Below are positions 7,562 to 13,373 of a stretch of DNA of 17,274 nucleotides, piece after piece. Position 1 is the stretch's first letter, and each line of letters begins with the position of its first letter. The translations under genes were made by a program, and so were the position numbers. Source of the stretch: Thermoplasmata archaeon (GTDB lineage Archaea > Thermoplasmatota > Thermoplasmata > UBA10834); the NCBI GenBank assembly GCA_013331315.1, contig DUGQ01000065.1:405-17678 (forward strand), read 5' to 3'. The notes beneath the pieces are model-generated. The model did not search any database. It had not been told where the DNA came from and worked only from the letters and a program-made list of their open reading frames with translations.

Positions 7562-8863
7562 TTGACGAAAGGAGCGGCCGTCCTCGCCCTGATCACGGTA
7601 GTGGGGCTCGTCGCGCCCGGGATGGCCGGTTCGTGCGGATGGGCTCAGACCGTCGCTCAAGAGGACGACGCGCAAAGGAAGTGGACGCTCGCGATGTATT
7701 GGGCTAGCGACAACAACCTCGACGAGTACACGGAGTACTTCATCGAGATGTGGATGGAGCACCTGACGAATCTGGAGGATGTCGCGCTGTGCACGTTCTT
7801 CGACAGGCTGGAGCTGCCAGCGAACATAAGCACGTTCACCGAGGAAGGATGGGTCGAACAGCAGGTGCTCGGCGAGGTGAACTCCTCATCCCCGGAAACG
7901 CTCTCGTCTTTCCTCACATACGCGTTGACCGAGCCGAGCCTCGCCTGTGACAACTTCATGCTGGTGGTGCAGAACCACGGCAACGGATACCTCGGGCTAT
8001 GCTCCGACGAGGACCTTCCGGACTCGGACCTGGAGAAGATGTGGATGTCGATAGACGGCCTCGGAGCTGGGATACGCGACGCCTTGGACAAGAGCGGGAA
8101 GACGATAGACATAATCTCGCTCGACGCGTGCACGCTCGGTACTGTGGAGGTCGCTTACGAGTTGCGGGGCACCGCGTCGTACCTCGTCGCGTCCGAGCTG
8201 GGGGTGCCTTTCGACGGGCAGAACTACATAGCGCTGATGGAAGGCCTTTCCGTGAACCCGGACATCGAGCCGCTCGACCTGGCGTGCAAACTGGTGGACG
8301 ACTACGAGGCGTGGTACTCCGCCCCGTTGCACACCTTGCCCACGCTGTATCCGTACATGCAGGATTTCGGGTCTCTCTCGGTCGTCGACCTGAACGGGCT
8401 CGACCCGATGATAGAGGCCTTCGCTTCCTTCAGGGACGCCGTGATTCCAAAGGACTGCTCCCTGGGCAAGTATCTGAAGACCGCGGCTATGGACGCCGAC
8501 ATATCCCTGTGGATAAACTGCATGGGCGTGTGGTTCTACCCTGACATCAGGGTCATGTTCACAACGCTGGGGGAGGTACTAGCCGAGGATTATCCGACGG
8601 CGGCCGCCTGCGCCGACGCGATAGTCGCGGCCGCGGACGAAGTGATAATCCACGACTGGGCGAGTTGGCGGATGCGAGAGAAGGTCACCGGTCTCTCCGT
8701 CTTCGTCTCCCCGTCCGTTGGCGTGTACGAGGCGAACTGGGACACGCTCGGGCGGGCGTATGACGCGGTCGGGCTCGATTTCGTCACGGACACCGGATGG
8801 GACCAGGTGCTCGAGACCTACTACTACACCACGAAGATGTACGGGAACCCCCCTCCGGCCTGA
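7562..8863 (+). CDS. Secreted clostripain-family (C11) cysteine peptidase
   Basis: This is a caspase-like His/Cys endopeptidase of the clostripain (MEROPS C11) type, predicted to act outside the cell. From the TTG at 7562 it has 433 residues. Residues 2-28 look like a signal peptide (a Lys, then GAAVLALITVVGLVAPGMAG). The mature part starts with the family sequence TLAMYWASDNNLDEY. The catalytic histidine is in VVQNHGNGY (H139) and the catalytic cysteine in SLDACTLGTVEVAYEL (C190), each following a hydrophobic strand as in the caspase fold. There is no C-terminal membrane anchor. C25 follows A-G-S, at best a poor lipobox, so lipid anchoring is doubtful. Natural substrates cannot be read from sequence; the family often cuts after Arg or Lys. 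It is transcribed away from the ATP synthase and converges on the dCMP deaminase gene. Confidence 0.87.
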   Translation: MTKGAAVLALITVVGLVAPGMAGSCGWAQTVAQEDDAQRKWTLAMYWASDNNLDEYTEYFIEMWMEHLTNLEDVALCTFFDRLELPANISTFTEEGWVEQQVLGEVNSSSPETLSSFLTYALTEPSLACDNFMLVVQNHGNGYLGLCSDEDLPDSDLEKMWMSIDGLGAGIRDALDKSGKTIDIISLDACTLGTVEVAYELRGTASYLVASELGVPFDGQNYIALMEGLSVNPDIEPLDLACKLVDDYEAWYSAPLHTLPTLYPYMQDFGSLSVVDLNGLDPMIEAFASFRDAVIPKDCSLGKYLKTAAMDADISLWINCMGVWFYPDIRVMFTTLGEVLAEDYPTAAACADAIVAAADEVIIHDWASWRMREKVTGLSVFVSPSVGVYEANWDTLGRAYDAVGLDFVTDTGWDQVLETYYYTTKMYGNPPPA

Positions 8864-8915
8864 TCCGACGATGAGCGGTGACGACCGGCAGCGGGACCGA
8901 TTACGGCAGACTGCG

Positions 8916-9398
8916 TCAGCGAGCGAGCTTGTCCTTGAAGTCCGCGGGGTCCATCCTCGCCACCTCCAGGCCTGCCTGCTTCAGCAGCTCCAACCCCGCG
9001 AGGTCGGCGTAGTCCCCTATGTAGACCACGCGGGCGACCTGCGCGTTGAGTATCATGCGCGCGCAGATGGGGCAAGGGACGATCGTCGAGTAGAGGGTCG
9101 ACCCGCGGGAATTGGTCCCCGCCTGGATGAGGGCGTTCTGCTCGGCGTGGACCGCGGTACAGGTCTCCAGGCGCGTGCCCGAGGGGATCTTGAGCTTGTC
9201 ACGGATGCAGCCCATCTCCTCGCAATGGGGTAACCCCCGGGGGTTTCCGTTGTACCCGGAGCTCTTGATCTCCCCGACATCGCTGACGATTATGGCGCCT
9301 ATCTGCCTCCGAGTGCAGGTGCTCCTTCGAGACACCTCAATGGCTATGTTCATGAAGTAGCGGTCTTTCGATATCCTGCTGTTGTGGTCATGAGGCAA
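8916..9398 (-). CDS. dCMP deaminase (zinc cytidylate deaminase family)
   Basis: It converts dCMP to dUMP and ammonia, feeding thymidylate synthesis. It has 160 residues, normal for the ComEB/dCMP deaminase family. The zinc and proton-shuttle motif is VHAEQNAL (H84, E86), and the other zinc ligands are in PCPICA (C109, C112). The family-specific pattern TCTRRQIGAIIVSD, then GYNGNPRGLPHC and GC before HAE, separates it from cytidine and tRNA deaminases; C28, C59, C64 and C80 could form a second structural zinc site. The start is TTG at 9398, chosen because it keeps the conserved SKDRYFMNIAIEVSRRS and lies 43 bases after a box A. The next in-frame ATG (9353) would cut into the conserved part. 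It converges on the peptidase gene across 52 bases. Confidence 0.9.
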   Translation of the reverse strand: MPHDHNSRISKDRYFMNIAIEVSRRSTCTRRQIGAIIVSDVGEIKSSGYNGNPRGLPHCEEMGCIRDKLKIPSGTRLETCTAVHAEQNALIQAGTNSRGSTLYSTIVPCPICARMILNAQVARVVYIGDYADLAGLELLKQAGLEVARMDPADFKDKLAR

Positions 9399-9433
9399 TT
9401 GCGCACGCCCCCCTGGCGTGAACGATGCGGGCC

Positions 9434-9441
9434 TTTTTTAA
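9434..9441 (-). promoter_or_regulatory. Candidate box A of the dCMP deaminase gene
   Basis: TTAAAAAA read on the minus strand, in an otherwise G+C-rich 97-base divergent gap. The predicted transcript start is about 12 bases before the TTG. The spacing matches other promoters in this window. Confidence 0.45.
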
Positions 9442-9495
9442 CTTGCGCATTGGAGGGACCGATAGGGGCTCAGAAGGGTAGATATACGGAGGGGG

Positions 9496-10155
9496 ATGTT
9501 AGGAAGGAATCGAGCGAGGTCGGCCAGAGGGATGCGATTGGGCAAATGGACGAAGGTGGTTGCGGCGGTATTCGCGGTGGCGGCGATAGTCTTCCTCGGC
9601 TACGCGATATTCTCTCAGCAACCCGACGAGGACGTGACGACCCCGGGCATGGGCGACAGGAACGTGTACTCGTCCTCGGATCTCGCGATAATCGTGGTCT
9701 GTTCCTTCGTGATAGCCGTTGCGGTGATGTTCATCTTCCTACGTGAGGAGTACGAGCCCCTGCCTCCCTCGATGAAATCCTACTTGCCCCCGCCCCCTCC
9801 GAAGGAGTCGCCCGCGGTCGACGTCGAGCCGGCGCCTCCCGTCGTTGCAGCCGACGAGCCGATGGAGACCGAGGCGGTCGTGAGCCTCGAGGCGCCCGAG
9901 CCGGGGGACGTCGAGGCGGAGAAGAAGAGGGAGACCTACCTCGTCCTCAGACTGTTGACGGGGGACGAGCGGACGATGTTCCGGACCATCATGGACGCGG
10001 GTGGCGAGGCGCTGCAGAAGGACCTGATACAACGTACAAAAATGTCCAACGCCAAGGTGTCCCGGGTGCTCGACCGACTGGTGGAGAAGGGGGTCATCTC
10101 GAAGGAGCGGCACGGGTCCACGAACAAGGTGCGGATCGCGTTCGACTTCGAATGA
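9496..10155 (+). CDS. Two-pass membrane protein with cytoplasmic winged-helix DNA-binding domain
   Basis: It has 219 residues in three parts. Two hydrophobic segments come first (about 20-39, VVAAVFAVAAIVFLGYAIF; about 61-81, LAIIVVCSFVIAVAVMFIFL), separated by a short polar loop. A Pro- and Glu-rich linker follows (about 84-145, including PPPPP). The C-terminal domain (about 148-219) looks like a MarR-like winged helix: RTMFRTIMDAGGEALQKDLI, then the recognition helix region KMSNAKVSRVLDRLVEKGVI and a basic wing ending in VRIAF. With both helices spanning the membrane, the DNA-binding domain would face the cytoplasm, suggesting a membrane-tethered regulator; target and signal are unknown. 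ATG 9496 has GGAGG three bases upstream; ATG 9532 (MRLGKW) is possible, since a TATA-like GATATAC at 9481-9487 would fit that start better. Confidence 0.8.
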   Translation: MLGRNRARSARGMRLGKWTKVVAAVFAVAAIVFLGYAIFSQQPDEDVTTPGMGDRNVYSSSDLAIIVVCSFVIAVAVMFIFLREEYEPLPPSMKSYLPPPPPKESPAVDVEPAPPVVAADEPMETEAVVSLEAPEPGDVEAEKKRETYLVLRLLTGDERTMFRTIMDAGGEALQKDLIQRTKMSNAKVSRVLDRLVEKGVISKERHGSTNKVRIAFDFE

Positions 10156-10316
10156 GCCTCCAAACGGAGACTTTTCAGGGCACTTTTCACCCTTGTGAAA
10201 CGGTTCTGGGCACTTTTCAGGACAACTCCAAATACCCTTTCAACCAAACTTGTACCCAACAAGCTTCGGGTGTGAGGCAACAGCGCGCCCGTAGCGAGAG
10301 AGGAGGTGAACGCAAA
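10156..10316 (+). promoter_or_regulatory. Regulatory gap with three ACTTTTCA repeats
   Basis: ACTTTTCA occurs at 10170-10177, 10182-10189 and 10212-10219. The second and third copies share GGGCACTTTTCA and lie exactly 30 bases apart; the first and third share ACTTTTCAGG, 42 bases apart. These distances are near whole helical turns. A weak box A-like CAAATACC follows at 10229-10236, then a leader with a strong ribosome site. The arrangement looks like an operator or activator site upstream of the small secreted protein, next to a gene for a DNA-binding protein. Confidence 0.55.
10302..10309 (+). promoter_or_regulatory. Strong ribosome binding site of the small secreted protein
   Basis: GGAGGTGA with a seven-base spacer to the ATG at 10317. 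It is the most complete anti-16S match in the window. It sets the start inside a longer open frame that begins at 10152 and implies high translation. Confidence 0.85.
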
Positions 10317-10565
10317 ATGAAGACCATCGTGGTACTCGCGATCGTCGGTGTCCTTGCGGTCGTAGGAATAGCCGGGGCGGCAGTCGCCTCGGAGCCCGTG
10401 GCGGACGCCCTCGGGCTTGAGAACCTCTACAAGTGGGCCCATCAGCACCAGTGGAAGTGGGCCGGTGACGGTTCGGACATGCCCTATAACTACGGCTACA
10501 ACTACTCGTACGACTATGAGACCAACTACGAGACCTGCCCGTGCGACTGCAACATCACGGCGTGA
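10317..10565 (+). CDS. Small exported Tyr-rich protein with CPCDC motif
   Basis: This is an 82-residue protein I do not recognise. Residues 1-25 form a clear signal peptide (MKTIVVLAIVGVLAVVGIAG, then AAVAS) with a likely cut after AVAS. The mature peptide is about 57 residues. A helical segment (EPVADALGLENLYKW) comes first, followed by a Trp/His/Lys patch (HQHQWKWAG). A tail at 57-71 then has seven tyrosines, mostly alternating with N, G, S, D or T. The end holds CPCDC (74-78) and NITA. The three cysteines could bind metal, form disulfides or cross-link. The ATG is set by GGAGGTGA. The gene lies between a membrane-tethered winged-helix protein and a signal peptidase on the same strand. Protein-like composition, signal peptide and ribosome site make it a real gene; its function is unknown. 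Confidence 0.82.
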   Translation: MKTIVVLAIVGVLAVVGIAGAAVASEPVADALGLENLYKWAHQHQWKWAGDGSDMPYNYGYNYSYDYETNYETCPCDCNITA

Positions 10566-10604
10566 TGCGGTCCCGGACACGGAAACCCCTTCAAAACCCC
10601 TGTT

Positions 10605-10612
10605 TTCTATAC
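10605..10612 (+). promoter_or_regulatory. Candidate box A of the signal peptidase gene
   Basis: TTCTATAC within TTTTCTATACTC, starting 44 bases before the ATG at 10649. The predicted transcript start is near 10636, leaving a 13-base leader that contains GGTGA. Confidence 0.55.
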
Positions 10613-10648
10613 TCTTGTTCTTTCGTGACTGCGAAACAGGTGAGACCC

Positions 10649-11734
10649 ATGGCTCAGGAGGCCGAACCTGACAACGATGGGGATACCGTATCAGTTTTAT
10701 ACCGGCCCTCCCCTGTACGCGTCGTGACGAGCGACGATGCGGGTGGCACAGTCGGCAAGAAGCGGCCCAGCCCGGGAATGTTGTTCCTTCGGGACGCGGG
10801 CATCGCGATGATCTTCGTCGCGTCGGTGCTTCTCGCCATGTACGCCTACACGGGCCTTTGGCCGCCCCTGGTGGTCGTCGAGTCGGACAGCATGATGCAC
10901 AGCGACGACAACGTGAGTCAGCTCGGGGCCATAGACACGGGGGACATGGTGCTCGTCAAGGACGTCGGCAACCCGGACGATGTCGTCACGTACATGGAGG
11001 GGGTCGTCACCGGCCATAGAACCTATGGCGACTTCGGAGACGTCATCGTCTACAAGAAGAACGGCGATGACGGTGTCACGCCGATCATCCACAGGGCCAT
11101 GGTGTACCTGGAGGCGAACCCGAACGGCAGCTACCGCTGCGAGGCGCTCAGGGACGCGCCCGCGGACAAGTGGTCTGTCAGCGATGGCGACGCGTGGGAC
11201 TATCTTACGAGCACGCTGACGATATACCATGTTGGATATCGTGACGTCCCCGTGGGCATAAACATCGCACTCATTCTTAGCGATCAGCGCGGAGACCCCG
11301 TGGATGGTTTCATCACGAAAGGGGATCATAACACATACATCGACCAGGCCTACAGGTCGACCGCGACACCCGTGGACATCGACTGGGTCGTCGGAAAGGC
11401 AAGGGGGGAGATCCCCTGGTTCGGCCTCCTGAAGCTCTGGTTCACGGACTCGCTCAAGAGCGAGGCCCCGGAGAACAGCGTGCACAACCTGTGGATTTCG
11501 ATCGCCGTCATCGTGATCGTGCCGATAGTGATCGACGTCGTCTTGACATACCGTATAAGGAAGAAGATCTCCAGAAGGAGAGAGGCGGCCAAGGAGGAGT
11601 TCGAGAGGGAGAGGGAGATGGCCGAGCCAAGAGACGTTGGGCCTCCGCCGCCACCTAGCGACACGGGAGTGACTACGGAAGAACCCGAGCCCGCGCCCCC
11701 GCCGGAACAGGAGCCGCCGAACGAGTCTACATGA
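10649..11734 (+). CDS. Archaeal signal peptidase I (S26B, Sec11-like) with extra C-terminal membrane anchor
   Basis: It removes signal peptides from exported proteins on the outer face of the membrane. It has 361 residues, long for the family. A polar N-terminal tail (1-45) leads to TM1 (about 48-68), then the catalytic serine in VVVESDSMMH (S81), GDMVLVK, GDVIVYKKNG and the general-base histidine in PIIHRAM (H148). KGDHNTYID supplies D226 and D232. Histidine in place of lysine is the archaeal/ER type. About 78 residues separate H148 from D226, against roughly 20 in well-studied archaeal enzymes, so there is a large insert. A second membrane segment (about 286-306, LWISIAVIVIVPIVIDVVL) leads to a basic, then Pro/Glu-rich cytoplasmic tail with PPPPP. 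The ATG at 10649 has GGTGA five bases upstream. The 3' end overlaps the converging orc1 gene by eight bases. Confidence 0.88.
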   Translation: MAQEAEPDNDGDTVSVLYRPSPVRVVTSDDAGGTVGKKRPSPGMLFLRDAGIAMIFVASVLLAMYAYTGLWPPLVVVESDSMMHSDDNVSQLGAIDTGDMVLVKDVGNPDDVVTYMEGVVTGHRTYGDFGDVIVYKKNGDDGVTPIIHRAMVYLEANPNGSYRCEALRDAPADKWSVSDGDAWDYLTSTLTIYHVGYRDVPVGINIALILSDQRGDPVDGFITKGDHNTYIDQAYRSTATPVDIDWVVGKARGEIPWFGLLKLWFTDSLKSEAPENSVHNLWISIAVIVIVPIVIDVVLTYRIRKKISRRREAAKEEFEREREMAEPRDVGPPPPPSDTGVTTEEPEPAPPPEQEPPNEST

Positions 11735-12962
11735 GGGTAGTCTGGTACCTCAGCCTATAGTTCTTCAGCTGGCCGAGTGTCTCGTCGTCCTGCAGAATCC
11801 GCTTCGCCTCGATGTTGGGGACGCTCAGCTCGATCTCCTTCGTGCGCCCTCCCCGACCGAACGACTTGACACGCGCATGTATGAGGCCTAGCATGTCCAG
11901 CTCCGATATCAGGTCGGTCACGCGCCTCTGTGTCAGGATCGCGACTGAGGTGCACTGCGAGAGTTCCTTGTACGTCTCGTAGAGGTCGCCGGTCGTGAGC
12001 TTGGCGTTGCCCTTCTCCTCGTTGAGCACCACGCCCATCAGCACCAGCTTGGACTGCACGGGCAGGGTCCGTATCGCCTCGGTGACGCAGTCGAGCTCAA
12101 TCTTGTTCTTGGCCTTGATCACCTCTGACTCCGTGACGACCGAGAGGTGGCTGCGTTCCGCCAACTCCGCCGCGACCCGCAACAGGTCGAGCGCGCGCCT
12201 AGCGTCGCCGTGCTCCTGTGCGGCCAACGCAGCGCACAGCGGGATGACGGAGGGTTCGAGTATGTTCTCGTCGAAGGCGATCCCCGCGCGCTGGCTCAGG
12301 ATGTCCCTGAGCTGCTCGGCGTTGTAGGGCGGGAACACCATCTTCTCCTCGCTCAGGGAGCTGCGGACGCGAGGGTCGAGAAACTCGGTGAACTTGAGGT
12401 CGTTCGATATCCCGATCACGCTGACTCGGGCGTTCTTGAGGTCGTCGTTGATTCTACAGAGGTGATACAGAACGTCGTCCCCGCTCTTCGAGACCAGCTT
12501 GTCGATCTCGTCGAGGACGATGATTATGACCCGTCGGGTCTCGTCGATCTTCTCGCGGAGTATGTGATACACGCGCTCCGTGCTCCAGCCCGTGAACGGT
12601 ATCCGCTCCTGGAAGTCGTTTATGAAGAGGTTGCCGAGGTTCTGCAGGATGCCGTACTGCGTGTCGACCACCTCGCAGTTCATGTAGACGAAGTGGACGT
12701 TTCCCTCGTCGGCGTTCGCCCTTTCCAGCTCTTTGCCCACATACTTCATCGTGGCCGTCTTCCCCGTCCCCGTCTTCCCGAACAGCAATATGTTCGAAGG
12801 GCGTTGCCCCTCGAGCGCGGTGACGAGTATCGAGGCGAGCTGATCGATCTGTTCCTCTCTGTGGGGGAGCACGTCGGGAATATAGGACGGTCTAAGGACG
12901 TCTCTGTCGCCCTTGAAAAGTGACCTGGGCCGTATGTACTGCTGGAAGATTGTGTCCTGCAT
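11727..12962 (-). CDS. cdc6: Orc1/Cdc6 replication initiator
   Basis: This AAA+ protein binds origin recognition boxes and loads MCM helicase. It has 411 residues, the normal length. Seen in order: an N-terminal origin-binding and ATPase lead-in (RPSYIPDVLPHREEQIDQL), Walker A GKTGTGKT (62-69), Walker B IIIVLDEIDKL (D151, E152), sensor 1 in GISND (N187), the arginine-finger region DPRVRSSL (R198-R200), sensor 2 GDARRALDLLR (R255/R256) and a C-terminal winged helix (about 300-400, with QRRVTDLISELDMLGLI). The ATG at 12962 follows a GGGGG run. Upstream lies a non-coding region with origin features, the usual arrangement for the archaeal initiator. CTTTTCTA at 12981-12988 could be its box A, giving a nearly leaderless mRNA. 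Confidence 0.97.
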   Translation of the reverse strand: MQDTIFQQYIRPRSLFKGDRDVLRPSYIPDVLPHREEQIDQLASILVTALEGQRPSNILLFGKTGTGKTATMKYVGKELERANADEGNVHFVYMNCEVVDTQYGILQNLGNLFINDFQERIPFTGWSTERVYHILREKIDETRRVIIIVLDEIDKLVSKSGDDVLYHLCRINDDLKNARVSVIGISNDLKFTEFLDPRVRSSLSEEKMVFPPYNAEQLRDILSQRAGIAFDENILEPSVIPLCAALAAQEHGDARRALDLLRVAAELAERSHLSVVTESEVIKAKNKIELDCVTEAIRTLPVQSKLVLMGVVLNEEKGNAKLTTGDLYETYKELSQCTSVAILTQRRVTDLISELDMLGLIHARVKSFGRGGRTKEIELSVPNIEAKRILQDDETLGQLKNYRLRYQTTLM

Positions 12963-13034
12963 TGGATTCCCCCGGACTCCTAGAAAAGTCCTTCCCCTCC
13001 CCCTTAGACTTCAGATGGAAATGCGCTCGCGCAG

Positions 13035-13060
13035 TCCACACGAAACTGAGGGATTTGGGG
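13035..13060 (+). repeat. Origin Recognition Box-like element 1
   Basis: TCCACACGAAACTGAGGG followed by ATTTGGGG. It resembles the archaeal ORB pattern of a CCA-NN-GGAAAC-type core with a downstream G-string. It points toward the AT-rich segment. Confidence 0.65.
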
Positions 13061-13075
13061 AATGCGACCGTGCGT

Positions 13076-13114
13076 ACTTAAGAGTTAATATTATCCCGAT
13101 ATACCATTTATTCC
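13076..13114. other. AT-rich candidate duplex unwinding element
   Basis: 28 of 39 bases are A or T, including TTAATATTAT and ATTTATT, in a window that is otherwise strongly G+C-rich. It lies between the two inverted ORB-like elements. Confidence 0.55.
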
Positions 13115-13216
13115 GCAGCGTCAAAATTTCGGGGTTTCACGGGAGCCAGCACCTGCGGAAAATGCCCTCTTACGAATAAAAGATTGACGACGTCGTTTTG
13201 CGTACGTAGTGAGAGG

Positions 13217-13236
13217 CCCCCCTTTGTTTCCGGTGC
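13217..13236 (-). repeat. Origin Recognition Box-like element 2 (inverted)
   Basis: On the minus strand it reads GCACCGGAAACAAAGGGGGG. It has the full CCGGAAAC core and a six-G string. It faces element 1 across the AT-rich segment. Confidence 0.68.
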
Positions 13237-13327
13237 AACTCCGTACGTGCGAGCGTGCGCCCGCGTGGTGGGGGTGAGGTCCATCGGAAGCGGTGGTGTT
13301 CGTTCCTTCATTTCTTCTGGAAACGAC

Positions 13328-13335
13328 GATATACT
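13328..13335 (+). promoter_or_regulatory. Candidate box A of hflX
   Basis: GATATACT in an otherwise G+C-rich stretch, starting 46 bases before the TTG at 13374. The predicted transcript start near 13359 excludes the upstream GTG at 13293 as the start. Confidence 0.45.
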
Positions 13336-13373
13336 ATGATAACCTTCTGCGAAATCGACGGAGACGGACGAGG

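Larger units (their letters stand above)
12963..13373. other. Probable chromosomal replication origin (oriC)
   Basis: This is a 411-base non-coding region directly upstream of orc1/cdc6. It contains two Origin Recognition Box-like elements in opposite orientation (13035-13052 plus; 13217-13236 minus) that share CAC-NN-GAAAC-NN-AGGG. Between them lies an AT-rich segment at 13076-13114 (28 of 39 bases A or T), a candidate unwinding element. G-runs follow each GAAAC, as in known archaeal ORBs. Weaker GAAAC-like copies lie near 13134-13146 (minus) and 13280-13290 (plus). CGTACG occurs on both sides of the second box. The right end also carries the hflX promoter. Confidence 0.72.

Noticed and set aside
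7605..7640. Lipobox in the C11 peptidase signal peptide (cysteine after A-G-S)
   Set aside because: Position -3 is Ala, where a lipobox normally has Leu, Val or Ile; lipid anchoring is not supported.
12911..12922. CACTTTTCAAGG inside orc1 as a fourth operator copy
   Set aside because: A single 8-mer match in coding sequence is expected about once in this length by chance; kept only as a note to the repeat finding.
13293..13373. Earlier GTG start of hflX at 13293
   Set aside because: It adds 27 unconserved residues, lies upstream of the likely box A, and overlaps the origin region.
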